Source: an uncultured Ruminococcus sp. | Lineage (GTDB): Bacteria; Bacillota; Clostridia; Oscillospirales; Ruminococcaceae | Length of the DNA: 64,000 nt | Assembly: GCA_934463425.1 (NCBI GenBank) | Contig: CAKSJP010000001.1 | Location: 62,001 to 126,000, forward strand | Direction of reading: 5' to 3' | Part shown: one piece after another, positions 1 through 8,158 of the stretch | Position numbering within the stretch: position 1 is the stretch's first letter | Layout of the letters: each line of letters begins with the position of its first letter | Program-made: the position numbers and the translations under genes | Notes under the pieces: generated by a model | Seen by the model: only the letters and a program-made list of their open reading frames with translations | What the model was told of the DNA's origin: nothing | The model's database searches: none

Positions 1-36
1 CGTGAGGCAATCGAAAAGTTAGACGGCAAGGCATGA
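1..36 (+). CDS. C-terminal end of an upstream gene (partial)
   Basis: Frame 1 from the first base reads REAIEKLDGKA and ends at a TGA. A hairpin with a T-run follows about 15 bases later, which fits the end of a gene. Only 11 residues are visible, so the product cannot be named. It could also be a chance open stretch. Confidence 0.5.
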   Translation, partial: REAIEKLDGKA

Positions 37-51
37 TCGGATTGCCTTGAG

Positions 52-98
52 AACCTGTTTTCGTGGAAAGAAGCAATGGCCACTGAAAGCAGGTTTTT
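52..98 (+). terminator. Rho-independent terminator after the partial gene
   Basis: AACCTG at 52-57 pairs with CAGGTT at 90-95. The stem continues imperfectly inward to TGG/CCA, and TTTTT follows at 94-98. It lies between the upstream stop codon and the RBS of the next gene, so it could also act as an attenuator for the downstream pair. Confidence 0.5.
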
Positions 99-116
99 CT
101 ATGGGAGGAGATCGCA

Positions 117-329
117 ATGAAATCCATTTTGATCAAAGACACCACACGGGAAGAACGGATTCGCATTGTAAACCAGTCGCTTCAGGTCTGCGGTCAGACC
201 TGTGAGTTTTGCAATGGCTGCGACAATTTGGGCGGCGGTCTGGTGGACAGCTATTTTCAGCCCTATATCGATGGAGAAAAAGAAATTGCTGAGTTGAACG
301 CCGCATATCATCGCGGCTTGGTGAGGTAA
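117..329 (+). CDS. Small cysteine-rich protein next to a rhodanese/TtcA protein
   Basis: A 70-aa soluble protein starts at ATG 117 behind a GGAGG Shine-Dalgarno. Its core has four clustered cysteines (CGQTCEFCNGC, roughly residues 25-35), which could bind zinc or an Fe-S cluster or carry sulfur. The stop codon lies 3 bases before the start of the rhodanese/PP-loop gene, so the two are almost certainly co-translated. I do not recognise a named family. A role as partner in sulfur transfer to tRNA is inferred only from this coupling. Confidence 0.75.
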   Translation: MKSILIKDTTREERIRIVNQSLQVCGQTCEFCNGCDNLGGGLVDSYFQPYIDGEKEIAELNAAYHRGLVR

Positions 330-332
330 AGT

Positions 333-1490
333 ATGGTAGAAGAAATCACAATACAGGAACTGGCGCAGATGGAACCGTCTGCCTGTCAGATCATTGATAT
401 GCGGGACAGCGCGGCATTTGCGCTGGGACACATCGACGGCGCAGTGCTGATTCCGCAGAAAGAGCTGGAGACATCTCATGCGGATCTGCCGAAGGACAAA
501 ACGCTGGTCATCTATTGCCGCAGCGGCATCCTCAGCGCAGATGTGGCAGAACAGCTCCGGGACGAGGGATACCAGGCGGTGAACCTGGTGGGCGGCTATG
601 TGCAGTGGCTCCAGGAGAAGATCCGCCGGGAGACGAAAAATGAAAAGGCTGCCGAAGTGGAACAGGGACTGCGCAAGAAGTTCCATCGGGTCATTTTCAG
701 CCGCTTTGCAAAAGCAATCAAAACCTATGACCTGATCCAGCCCGATGACCGCATTGCCGTGTGCATTTCCGGCGGCAAGGACTCCATGCTCATGGCAAAG
801 CTGTTCCAGGAACTCCAGCGCCACGGAAAGTTCCCGTTTGAACTGGTTTTTCTGGTAATGGATCCGGGCTACAGCACAGAAAATCGGCAGATCATTGAAT
901 CCAATGCCAAGCTGCTGCAAATTCCCATCACGATTTTTGAGACGAACATTTTCGATTCTGTCTATAACGTGCAGAACAATCCCTGCTATCTGTGTGCCCG
1001 GATGCGCCGGGGACATCTGTATAATAAGGCAAAGGAACTGGGCTGCAACAAGATCGCTCTGGGACACCATTTCGACGATGTGATCGAGACCATCCTTATG
1101 AGCATGATCTATGGCGGACAGGTGGAGACCATGATGCCGAAGCTGCACAGCGCCAACTTTGAGGGCATGCAGCTGATACGCCCCATGTATCTGATTCGGG
1201 AAGCAGATATCAAGCACTGGTGCCGCTATCATGACTTGCAGTTCATCCAGTGCGCCTGCCACTTTACAGACACCTGCACCACCTGTGATCCGGATGAGCG
1301 GACAGTTTCCAAGCGTATGGTAATCAAGCAGCTGATCGCGAAGCTTGCCGAAGAGAACCCTCAGATCGAGAAAAACATCTTCCGCAGCGTGGAGAACATC
1401 AACCTCAATAAGATCATTTCGTACCAGAAAGATCATGTTGTACATAGCTTTTTGGATGAATACGACAGCAATCCGAAGAAAATACGATAA
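333..1490 (+). CDS. Rhodanese domain fused to TtcA-like PP-loop tRNA thiolation protein
   Basis: The 385-aa protein has two domains. Residues about 5-100 form a rhodanese (sulfurtransferase) domain with the active-site loop CRSG (Cys62), which would carry a persulfide. Residues about 115-385 form a TtcA-like PP-loop ATPase with SGGKDS near 146-151 and the paired cysteines CYLC (218, 221). Further cysteines at 307, 309, 315 and 318 could hold an Fe-S cluster. TtcA makes 2-thiocytidine at tRNA position 32. The fused rhodanese would supply sulfur in cis. The start at ATG 333 has GAGGT upstream. The TtcA family call is firm, but the exact tRNA target is inferred. Confidence 0.88.
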   Translation: MVEEITIQELAQMEPSACQIIDMRDSAAFALGHIDGAVLIPQKELETSHADLPKDKTLVIYCRSGILSADVAEQLRDEGYQAVNLVGGYVQWLQEKIRRETKNEKAAEVEQGLRKKFHRVIFSRFAKAIKTYDLIQPDDRIAVCISGGKDSMLMAKLFQELQRHGKFPFELVFLVMDPGYSTENRQIIESNAKLLQIPITIFETNIFDSVYNVQNNPCYLCARMRRGHLYNKAKELGCNKIALGHHFDDVIETILMSMIYGGQVETMMPKLHSANFEGMQLIRPMYLIREADIKHWCRYHDLQFIQCACHFTDTCTTCDPDERTVSKRMVIKQLIAKLAEENPQIEKNIFRSVENINLNKIISYQKDHVVHSFLDEYDSNPKKIR

Positions 1491-1496
1491 AAACCA

Positions 1497-1540
1497 AACG
1501 CCCATGCAGCGGATCCGTTCTGCATGGGCGTTGTCTTTAT
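1497..1540. terminator. Terminator between convergent genes
   Basis: AACGCCCATGCAG at 1497-1509 pairs perfectly with CTGCATGGGCGTT at 1520-1532, followed by TTGTCTTT. It ends the TtcA-like operon. The opposite strand has an A/T-poor flank, so it is mainly a plus-strand terminator. Confidence 0.8.
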
Positions 1541-1609
1541 TTCCAGGGACGAATTTTTTCCGTCCAGCCTTTTTTATTTCAATACGGTGTTAATGCTGGA
1601 AATGTACCT

Positions 1610-2734
1610 TTAGTCCTGATAATAGCTCATCAGATTGCATTGCAGCATGCCGTTATACAGCTTGCGCTTTTTGTTGGCAGGCTTGCCGAAATGCATTTCA
1701 AAATCGGCATCCGGTGTAATGATGTAGCAGGGATTCGCCTTGTTTGCCGGGAATACATCACCCATAATGCGGTAGAGCGACTCCGCCTGCTGAATGTCCA
1801 GCATGCGCTCACCGTACGGCGGATTGCAGATCGTGATGGCATTTTCTATGGGCACAAAGTCGGCGATGTCACGCTGCATCAGGTGGATACGCGGCTTTAC
1901 GCCGGCCTTGCGGCAGTTTTCTTCGGTGAGGGCAATTGCCTCCGGGTCGATGTCGTATCCGTAGGCCTCAAACTGGGCATCGTGCCGAATATTCGCCATG
2001 GCCTCTGCACGGGCATCACGCCATGCCGTTTTCGGAATCTGTTCCCACTGCTCTGCCAGGAATCGACGGTTCAGCCCCGGCGCCATACGCATGGCTTTGT
2101 ATGCCGCTTCGATCAGGATCGTACCGCTGCCGCAGAACGGGTCGCAGACAATGCTGTCAGAGTGTACCCGTGCCAGATCGACGATGCCTGCTGCGAGAGT
2201 CTCTTTGATCGGCGCAGCGTTGGCGTTTCTTCGATAGCCGCGCTTGTGCAGGCCTTGTCCTGTCGTGTCCAGATAGATCGTGGCAATGTTCTTGCGGATG
2301 GTGAACTGAATGGGATGTGCCGCTCCGGTTTCAGTAAACCAGTTTGTGTGATAGACAGACTTGAGCCGTTCTACCGCAGCTTTTTTGATGATGGATTGAC
2401 AATCCGGGACGCTGTGCAGTTTAGAGTCCAGCGCGTGCCCCTTTACCGGGAAGGCATCTTCCTTTCCGATCCACTGCTCCAGCGGCAGCGCCCGAATGCC
2501 CTGGAATAACTCTTCAAAATTATACGCCTTAAACTGCCCCAGTTGGATCAGAACACGCTCTGCGGTAGAGAGACAGAGGTTTGCCTTTGCGATCGTCAGG
2601 GCATCGCCCCGGAACAAAACGCGTCCGTCCTGGGCTGTGATATCAGTTCCGCCGATCTTGGAGATCTCAAAGCGCAGGGTGCGCTCCAAACCAAAATGAC
2701 AGGGACAGCAGAGTAAAAATGTTTTTGCTTGCAT
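1610..2734 (-). CDS. THUMP-domain class I RNA methyltransferase (RlmL/YpsC type)
   Basis: A 374-aa SAM-dependent methyltransferase, predicted to make N2-methylguanosine in 23S rRNA. The N-terminal part (about 1-155) matches the ferredoxin-like/THUMP region of this family. The catalytic part has the SAM loop DPFCGSGTILIEAA near residue 200 and the substrate motif NPPYGER near 305, typical of guanine-N2 methyltransferases. ATG 2734 has AAGGAG upstream. It lies downstream of the PBP gene on the same strand, with a hairpin between them. The family is clear, but the exact rRNA position is not. Confidence 0.88.
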   Translation of the reverse strand: MQAKTFLLCCPCHFGLERTLRFEISKIGGTDITAQDGRVLFRGDALTIAKANLCLSTAERVLIQLGQFKAYNFEELFQGIRALPLEQWIGKEDAFPVKGHALDSKLHSVPDCQSIIKKAAVERLKSVYHTNWFTETGAAHPIQFTIRKNIATIYLDTTGQGLHKRGYRRNANAAPIKETLAAGIVDLARVHSDSIVCDPFCGSGTILIEAAYKAMRMAPGLNRRFLAEQWEQIPKTAWRDARAEAMANIRHDAQFEAYGYDIDPEAIALTEENCRKAGVKPRIHLMQRDIADFVPIENAITICNPPYGERMLDIQQAESLYRIMGDVFPANKANPCYIITPDADFEMHFGKPANKKRKLYNGMLQCNLMSYYQD

Positions 2735-2757
2735 GGAAAATACGCTCCTTCATACAA

Positions 2758-2790
2758 CACCGCACAGAACTGAATCAGCCCTGTGCGGTG
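2758..2790. terminator. Hairpin between PBP gene and methyltransferase gene
   Basis: CACCGCACAG at 2758-2767 pairs perfectly with CTGTGCGGTG at 2781-2790. On the minus strand it lies just after the PBP stop, but only a short T-poor tract (TTGTATG) follows. On the plus strand GATTTTT follows. It is probably a weak terminator or processing site between the two minus-strand genes. Confidence 0.5.
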
Positions 2791-2813
2791 GATTTTTCGT
2801 TGAGAATCTGACT

Positions 2814-5327
2814 TTATTGTGCAGCTGCTGTAGTTGCTGCGGGTGCCTGTGTTTCTGCAGCCGAAGCAGCTGTACCGTTTTGCTGTGCATGATCACCGGA
2901 CGCTGCAGTGGTTGTGGATTCGTCGCCGTTTTCCGTTGTTGTCTTGGTGGACTTCGGCTTGCTGTATTTGCTGCATTCGTCGCATACCGGAGCGTTGCTG
3001 GACTTCCAGTAGCCGGTGGTTGTTGCCTCACAGTTCGGCCCTGCGATCTTGCCGCTTCTTGCGCAGACCTTGCCCTCTACAATCTTGTCATTGGAGGGAT
3101 ACTCTGCGCCGGTGTCCATCTGATCGGCATATTCGCCGATGATGTTGTACCAGATCTGTGCCGACTTGATGTGGTGATCTTCCAGTTCTGAACGTTCCTT
3201 ATAGCCGAGCCATACGCCGCTGACAAAGTCCTCTGTCAGGCCCACAAAGGTCAGGTCATTCCAGTCCTGTGTTGTACCGGTCTTGCCGCCGACATGCTTG
3301 TTTTTCAGCTTTGCCTTCTGACCAGTACCGTTGTTGACAACGTCCTGGAGCAGCTGATTCATGACATAGGCAGTCTCGCTGCTGACAGCCTCTTCCGGAG
3401 CGCCGTCATTCTCATAGACCAGGTCGCCTGCGCCCTGCACAACCTTGCTGACCAGATGCGCCTTGTACTGCGTGCCGCCGTTGCCGTAGGGGACATAACC
3501 GTTGACCAGATTTTCCAGTGTCACACCATATGTCAGCGCGCCGACTGTCAGGGGAGAGTATGCTACGTCCGTGTGGCCGTTGCCGGAATCCTTGCAGAGA
3601 TCCAGATTCATTTTAGAAGTGGCAAAGTCGAACACGCTTTGCGGTGTCAGCGCCTGGCATAGCTGTGCCGGAACGGTATTGTAGGACTTTTCCAATGCTT
3701 CATAGACTTTCAGTTCCTTGTGGCTGATGGACATGGCAGAACTGTCCTCGCTGTAGTTGGTCGGCCATGCCTTGCCCTCTACTTCGATCGGTTCGTCCTT
3801 GTAGATCGAACCCCAGTGGATCAGATCGCTTTCCAATGCCAGACCATAGGTGGTCAGCGGTTTGATGGTCGAACCCGGCTGCCGCTGTTCCATCGTCGCA
3901 TAGTTGAAGCACAGCGACTCTGTTTTTTCTCCGGTAGCGCCGACCATTGCCTGGATCTCGCCCTTGTAGTTCATTGCGACAAAGGCAGATTCCGGATAGA
4001 CGATCTCATCCGAGCTGTATTCACCGTCACCGTTCAGATCCTGCCACTTGGCAACGCGGTCAGTTTCCACCAGATTACCCAGATCCTTGTATTTCTCTTC
4101 CACATATGCCTGCATATCCTGGTTGACAGTGGTGTAGATCTGATAGCCGCCGCGGTTGATGCGGGAGATCGCCTGTTCTGTGCTGAGGTTGAACTGCTCC
4201 TTCAGATAGTCTGCCACCTCATACAGTGCCGCATCTATGATCCAGGAGGTAGGCTGGTTGGGATCTTTTTCCTCTTTTTCCTCAGTTTCCGGATGCGCCG
4301 CTTTATACTCATCCGAATCCGTAAAGATCAGCTTTTCATGAAGTGCCGCCTGATATTCATCGTAGGTGAGTGCACCATTGTTGTACATTTGCCAGAGCAC
4401 ATATTCCTGACGCTTTTTGTTTTTGGCTTTGCCGGTGTTGACCCATTCCCCAGTGGTATCGTCTGTATAACCTGCAAAGGGATTTAGTGTCTCCGGGCTT
4501 TTTGGAATTGCTGCCAGGCATGCTGCTTCTGCCACATCCAGCTCCTTGGCACTCTTGCCGAAATATTTTTGTGCTGCATGCTCGATGCCGTTGGAAGTGC
4601 CGCCGAAGCCGATATAATTCATATAGGTTTCCAGGATCTTGTCCTTGGAATACGCCCGCTCCAGTTCCATAGCACGGAAGATCTCGCGGATCTTACGGGA
4701 AGGGGACTGCTCGCTGTCGCCGGTAATGTTTTTGATGAGCTGCTGTGTGATGGTCGAACCGCCCTGGTTGGTGTCATAGATGTGTACGAACATATTGACA
4801 AAGGCAGAAACCGTGCGCTTATAGTCTACGCCGTCATGGGTGTAAAAGCGCTCGTCCTCAGCACAGACAAAGGCATCTCTGGTGTGCTGGGGAATTTCGT
4901 CGATGCTGATGGGAATACGCTGGGATTCGTTTGTGACTTCATAGATGTTTACCCATTCGCCGCTGCTGTCCTGCGCATAGATATTGGTGTTATAGGAAAG
5001 CTCCATCTCCTCAATGGTGACATTGGAGACATCATCCCGAAAGTTCATGACATAGACCACTAACGCTGTTGCGACAATGGTGCAGGTGATAATGAGGATC
5101 ATAAACAGTGCTGCCAAAGTTGAACCCAGAATGGAAAGCGATCGCCACAGAATGGGAAAGCGCTTCGTTTTAACAGCCGGCTCGTCCAGCTCCGGACTGT
5201 GATAGGGATACTCCGGCGTTCCGGTCGGACCGTAATACCGCCTTGCAGCTGCTTTTGGACTGCCTTTTCCGCTGCGTCGGTTTTTTCCGGCAGAAGAAGT
5301 GCTGTTTGATTTTTTCTGATTATCCAT
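2814..5327 (-). CDS. Class A penicillin-binding protein (transglycosylase/transpeptidase, PBP1A type)
   Basis: Bifunctional peptidoglycan synthase of about 837 aa. A basic N-terminus precedes one membrane segment (about 66-94). The GT51 domain has EDERFYTHDG (Glu near 158) and GGSTITQQL. The transpeptidase domain has STIK (nucleophile Ser near 486), SYN near 548 and KTGT near 682. The tail is rich in Thr, Ala and Gln and probably spans or contacts the wall. An upstream in-frame ATG would add 42 residues, but ATG 5327 has GGAAGG ahead and begins the usual basic tail, so I place the start there. It is transcribed alone or with the methyltransferase downstream. Confidence 0.93.
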   Translation of the reverse strand: MDNQKKSNSTSSAGKNRRSGKGSPKAAARRYYGPTGTPEYPYHSPELDEPAVKTKRFPILWRSLSILGSTLAALFMILIITCTIVATALVVYVMNFRDDVSNVTIEEMELSYNTNIYAQDSSGEWVNIYEVTNESQRIPISIDEIPQHTRDAFVCAEDERFYTHDGVDYKRTVSAFVNMFVHIYDTNQGGSTITQQLIKNITGDSEQSPSRKIREIFRAMELERAYSKDKILETYMNYIGFGGTSNGIEHAAQKYFGKSAKELDVAEAACLAAIPKSPETLNPFAGYTDDTTGEWVNTGKAKNKKRQEYVLWQMYNNGALTYDEYQAALHEKLIFTDSDEYKAAHPETEEKEEKDPNQPTSWIIDAALYEVADYLKEQFNLSTEQAISRINRGGYQIYTTVNQDMQAYVEEKYKDLGNLVETDRVAKWQDLNGDGEYSSDEIVYPESAFVAMNYKGEIQAMVGATGEKTESLCFNYATMEQRQPGSTIKPLTTYGLALESDLIHWGSIYKDEPIEVEGKAWPTNYSEDSSAMSISHKELKVYEALEKSYNTVPAQLCQALTPQSVFDFATSKMNLDLCKDSGNGHTDVAYSPLTVGALTYGVTLENLVNGYVPYGNGGTQYKAHLVSKVVQGAGDLVYENDGAPEEAVSSETAYVMNQLLQDVVNNGTGQKAKLKNKHVGGKTGTTQDWNDLTFVGLTEDFVSGVWLGYKERSELEDHHIKSAQIWYNIIGEYADQMDTGAEYPSNDKIVEGKVCARSGKIAGPNCEATTTGYWKSSNAPVCDECSKYSKPKSTKTTTENGDESTTTAASGDHAQQNGTAASAAETQAPAATTAAAQ

Positions 5328-5441
5328 ATGTTTCGATTCCTTCCAAAAATACATTGCACTGTTTCTGACAGCACAAGGAAATTTACCGCGTACATGCTGG
5401 TGTATATCCTGCCGAAAAACAGCAAAGTGATATACAATATT

Positions 5442-5470
5442 ATTATAACACATTTTCGCCGCGATGTTAA
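5442..5470 (-). promoter_or_regulatory. Vegetative promoter for the PBP gene
   Basis: On the minus strand TTAACA (5465-5470) and TATAAT (5442-5447) are 17 bp apart. They lie about 115 bases upstream of the PBP start. Confidence 0.6.
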
Positions 5471-5507
5471 GAGGTACGGCGCATTTTCTTTGGAAAATAT
5501 GCGGATT

Positions 5508-5536
5508 GTATAAATTTCGGAATTTTGGAAAGAATA
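5508..5536 (+). promoter_or_regulatory. Forespore sigma (SigF/SigG-type) promoter
   Basis: GTATA at 5508-5512, a 14-bp gap, then GGAAAGAATA at 5527-5536. Both match the SigF-type consensus GYWTA / GGNRANANTW exactly. It sits 67 bases upstream of a BofC-like gene, and no convincing vegetative promoter is seen there. Confidence 0.55.
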
Positions 5537-5602
5537 GTTTTGTTACTTATTCAGGCGGTTTCAGAAAAACTGCATTTGTGAAAAGAGAAAGGCGGGTATA
5601 TC

Positions 5603-5932
5603 ATGGAAAAACGAAATGCATTATGGATGCTGCTGACGGCGCTTGTAGTATCATTGGTGATCGTAGGCGGTTCACTGTCTCTGTCTCTGCGGCAGGAAAA
5701 AAGTACGGCACATGGCATGGTAACTTCTGAAACTGTGCCAGAAGCAGGTTATTTGCTGCGTATCGTCGAAGGCAGGGTAGGCTTGTTTCGGACAGGCAGT
5801 ACCACACCGTATCAATATCTGGATGCGCCTGTGAACCTGCTTTCCGCCTATGACCGGGAACAGCTGGAGCAGGGCATTGCGGCAAAAGACGAAGCAGAAC
5901 TGCGCCGTCTGATAGAAGATTATTTTTCCTGA
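5603..5932 (+). CDS. Small membrane-anchored protein resembling the BofC C-terminal domain
   Basis: A 109-aa protein with an N-terminal hydrophobic segment (about 7-29), acting as signal anchor or uncleaved signal. A compact domain (about 48-109) runs YLLRIVEGRVGLF...VNLLSAYDREQLEQGI...LEDY. This pattern resembles the BofC C-terminal domain, a forespore intermembrane-space module that in Bacillus affects pro-SigK processing. The forespore-type promoter upstream supports a sporulation role. GAAAGGCGGG lies ahead of ATG 5603. The similarity was judged by eye, so the specific function is uncertain. Confidence 0.7.
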   Translation: MEKRNALWMLLTALVVSLVIVGGSLSLSLRQEKSTAHGMVTSETVPEAGYLLRIVEGRVGLFRTGSTTPYQYLDAPVNLLSAYDREQLEQGIAAKDEAELRRLIEDYFS

Positions 5933-5941
5933 ACCAAATAA

Positions 5942-5983
5942 AACAGCCGGTACACTCCTGATGAGAATGTACCGGCTGTTTTT
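5942..5983. terminator. Bidirectional terminator between BofC-like gene and sfsA
   Basis: AACAGCCGGTACA at 5942-5954 pairs perfectly with TGTACCGGCTGTT at 5968-5980. A-runs and T-runs lie on the two sides, so it can serve both convergent genes. Confidence 0.85.
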
Positions 5984-5988
5984 GCTGT

Positions 5989-6687
5989 TTATGACAGATC
6001 AATGGGGACAGGTGCGTCCAGTGTCATAGCGTCTGGTGTTACGATGCAGTCCCGTGCCAGAATGGTGACTCCGGCATCGGCAGCGATACGCAGAGCTTTT
6101 CCAAAGTCCGGATCAGTCATATCATTCGGACGGAGGCGGACCGCGCCTTTCATCTGCACCACAAACAGCAGATATGCCGGATGTCCGGAAAGCTGGCACT
6201 GTACCAGTTCCCGGAGGTGCTTTACGCCGCGCTGCGTAGGAGCATCAGGAAACGAAACGATGCCGTTTTGCTCCAGAGTGACTCCTTTGACCTCCAAAAA
6301 CGCCTGTCTGTTCTTGTCCCGGATGCTGAAGTCGAACCGGGAGCTTTCATAGATGACCTCCCGGCGGATCTCAGCTCCCGGAGAAAACAAGCCGCTTTTC
6401 GGCAGCCATTCTGCCGTTGCTGCATTCGGGGACTGAGAATCTATATTGATGCATAGGGCGCTCTGACCAGGACGTTTCTTTTCTACAGCGACGAGGTCAT
6501 AGCGGGTTTTGCGGTTCGGATTATTTCCGGCAGCGAGGTAGACTTTGCATCCCGGGATCAGCAATTCCCGGCATCTGCCAGTATTTTTGACATGGACATG
6601 TTCGGCCTGCCCGTCAATTTGTACCAGGGCGATAAATCGATTGGGACGTTCTAAAAAAATTGCAGGGATCACATGGTTGTACTGCAT
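5989..6687 (-). CDS. sfsA: SfsA family DNA/RNA nuclease-like protein
   Basis: A 232-aa protein of the SfsA family (sugar fermentation stimulation protein), with an N-terminal OB-like part and a C-terminal restriction-endonuclease-like fold. Typical features are FLERPNRFIALV near the start, HVKNTGRC, and a PD-(D/E)XK-like core (DFSIRD...AFLEVKGVTLE). An open frame continues upstream, but ATG 6687 has AAGGAG seven bases ahead and gives the normal family length. It lies 34 bases after the pyridoxal kinase stop and is probably co-transcribed. The cellular role of the family is poorly settled. Confidence 0.88.
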   Translation of the reverse strand: MQYNHVIPAIFLERPNRFIALVQIDGQAEHVHVKNTGRCRELLIPGCKVYLAAGNNPNRKTRYDLVAVEKKRPGQSALCINIDSQSPNAATAEWLPKSGLFSPGAEIRREVIYESSRFDFSIRDKNRQAFLEVKGVTLEQNGIVSFPDAPTQRGVKHLRELVQCQLSGHPAYLLFVVQMKGAVRLRPNDMTDPDFGKALRIAADAGVTILARDCIVTPDAMTLDAPVPIDLS

Positions 6688-6700
6688 ACATTCTCCTTTT

Positions 6701-6720
6701 CCGATGCAGATCTGCATCGG
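6701..6720. repeat. Perfect 20-bp palindrome between pdxK-like gene and sfsA
   Basis: CCGATGCAGA at 6701-6710 is followed directly by its reverse complement at 6711-6720. It lies between the kinase stop codon and the sfsA RBS. No T-run follows, so it is unlikely to be a strong terminator. It could be an operator or an mRNA-stabilising hairpin. Confidence 0.55.
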
Positions 6721-6721
6721 A

Positions 6722-7630
6722 TCATACCTGCGGTGATGCTGTATGACACGGTTCAGCAGGCATGCATTCATCTTCCAGATCCTTGACATATTCCACCAGA
6801 TTACCAATGCACTTTTCAAATTCCACACTGTAGCAGGGCAGCTTTTCCCGGTGGATCTCGGCATAATCCGTCATGGAGATATCAATTGTATCTGCAGTAA
6901 AATTGACGGCAATGGAGAGCGCCTGCGCAATCGATGCGCCCCGTACCAGAGCGCCGGACAGCACACTGGCGAAAATATCTCCCGTGCCGTGCATCCGTTC
7001 CGGAACATGGGCGCGGTATGCTTCATAATAAGTGTTTGTTTTGCTGTCATATGCTGCCGCACCGTGCTGGTTTCCGCTGTGGACGCCGGTGATCACTGCA
7101 GTTCGGCAGCCCAGATCAGTCAGCTGACGAAGATAGCTTCTGACATCCTCTGCTGTGCAGTTCTCTGCATAGGGAATGCCCAGCAGCAGAGACACCTCAG
7201 TCATATTCGGTACGATCACATCTGCTTTGGCACAGAGCCGGCGCATTTCCGCGGCAAAGTCCGGTGTGAATCCGGCATACATTTTTCCGCCGTCGCCCAT
7301 GACCGGGTCTACGATGATGATCGTGTTATCATCCCGGAAGCTGCCGAAAAAATCGGTGACGATCTGCACCTGCTCCCGCGAGCCCAGATAGCCGGTATAG
7401 ATCCCATCAAAATGCAGCCCCAGGGTTTTCCAGTGGGCTGCGATTTGAGGAATGTCTGTAGTCAGATCCCGGAAGGTGTAGTTGGTGAAGCCGCTGGTAT
7501 GGGTAGAAAGTACAGCAGTAGGGATCACAGCAGTTTCGACTCCCATAGCAGAAATCAGGGGGAGTGCAACTGTAGAAGAGCACTTTCCGAAGCAGGAGAT
7601 GTCCTGAATGGTAACAATTCGTTTCAGCAT
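6722..7630 (-). CDS. pdxK: Pyridoxal/pyridoxamine kinase (PfkB-like ribokinase fold)
   Basis: A 302-aa cytoplasmic kinase that phosphorylates B6 vitamers to the 5'-phosphate form. The N-terminal KRIVTIQDISCFGKCS and the STHTSGF segment are typical of the pyridoxamine kinase group. The anion-hole/catalytic loop is MHGTGDIFASVLSGAL near residue 220, with Asp as base. DPVMGDGGKMY near 120 is also characteristic. The start lies just downstream of the DtxR-like gene stop (9 bases apart), so both are probably on one mRNA from the promoter near 8170-8198. PdxK/PdxY/ThiD-type B6 kinases cannot be separated further by eye. Confidence 0.88.
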   Translation of the reverse strand: MLKRIVTIQDISCFGKCSSTVALPLISAMGVETAVIPTAVLSTHTSGFTNYTFRDLTTDIPQIAAHWKTLGLHFDGIYTGYLGSREQVQIVTDFFGSFRDDNTIIIVDPVMGDGGKMYAGFTPDFAAEMRRLCAKADVIVPNMTEVSLLLGIPYAENCTAEDVRSYLRQLTDLGCRTAVITGVHSGNQHGAAAYDSKTNTYYEAYRAHVPERMHGTGDIFASVLSGALVRGASIAQALSIAVNFTADTIDISMTDYAEIHREKLPCYSVEFEKCIGNLVEYVKDLEDECMPAEPCHTASPQV

Positions 7631-7639
7631 GGCGGCTCC

Positions 7640-8008
7640 TTATTTATGTTTCTGAACATGTGCTTTGATGGCGGCGAAGCTTTCCGGACTGATCACATGC
7701 TCCATGCGGCAGGCATCTTCTGCTGCGATCTTGGCATCCACGCCCAGCGCCATCAGCCAGCCGGAAAGCAGCGTGTGGCGCTCGTAGATGGTTTCTGCAA
7801 TTTTTCTGCCAGATTCAGTCAGCGTGATCTCATTGTTTTCGTTAACAGTGATATAGCCGTTTTCGCGCAGGTTTTTCATAGCAACACTGACACTGGGCTT
7901 GGAGAAAGCCAGTTCATTTGCGATATCGATGGCATGTACTGTGCCGCGCCGGTTGTAAAGGATCAGGATCGTTTCCAGATAATCTTCTGCGGATTTTTGT
8001 ATTTTCAA
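7640..8008 (-). CDS. DtxR/MntR family metal-dependent repressor (TTG start)
   Basis: A 122-aa regulator with an N-terminal winged helix (about 5-70; SAEDYLETI, KPSVSVAMKNL) and a helical dimerisation/metal region (HTLLSGWL, ACRMEHVIS). The Asp/Glu/His pattern resembles the MntR manganese site. It is close in length to B. subtilis MntR and lacks an SH3-like domain. I choose the TTG at 8008 because GGAGGT lies eight bases upstream. Longer ATG starts lack an RBS and break family length. A dyad overlaps its promoter, which fits autoregulation. Its metal (Mn or Fe) cannot be decided from sequence. Confidence 0.85.
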   Translation of the reverse strand: MKIQKSAEDYLETILILYNRRGTVHAIDIANELAFSKPSVSVAMKNLRENGYITVNENNEITLTESGRKIAETIYERHTLLSGWLMALGVDAKIAAEDACRMEHVISPESFAAIKAHVQKHK

Positions 8009-8136
8009 TCTGTTACCTCCGTAAAAAAGAAAAGCAGGGGAAATGCCGCTTTTCACTGGGAAATCATCTTCATGGACGTACGTATGTGTGAGCAAGCTTC
8101 AAGGCAATTTGCCGAAAAATTGATCTGCGCCTCTTA

Positions 8137-8153
8137 CGCACAAGCTTTGTGCG
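8137..8153. promoter_or_regulatory. Dyad CGCACAA-gct-TTGTGCG in the leader of the DtxR-like gene
   Basis: Perfect 7-bp arms flank a 3-bp centre, downstream of the promoter on the minus strand. Part of it recurs on the other side of sigG (9123-9139). Confidence 0.4.
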
Positions 8154-8155
8154 GT
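8139..8155 (+). repeat. 17-bp repeat copy 1 flanking sigG
   Basis: CACAAGCTTTGTGCGGT here is repeated with one mismatch at 9123-9139. The two copies bracket sigG. Confidence 0.45.
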
Positions 8156-8158
8156 ATT

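Noticed and set aside
99..1505. Long open frame on the minus strand opposite the TtcA-like gene
   Set aside because: No RBS, no recognisable motif, and the plus-strand protein has clear catalytic motifs. It is a codon-bias shadow.
5328..5453. 42-residue N-terminal extension of the PBP
   Set aside because: It runs into the leader close to the -10 box and lacks an RBS. The internal ATG has one.
6688..6864. 59-residue N-terminal extension of SfsA
   Set aside because: It overlaps the kinase gene and the palindrome. ATG 6687 has AAGGAG and gives normal length.
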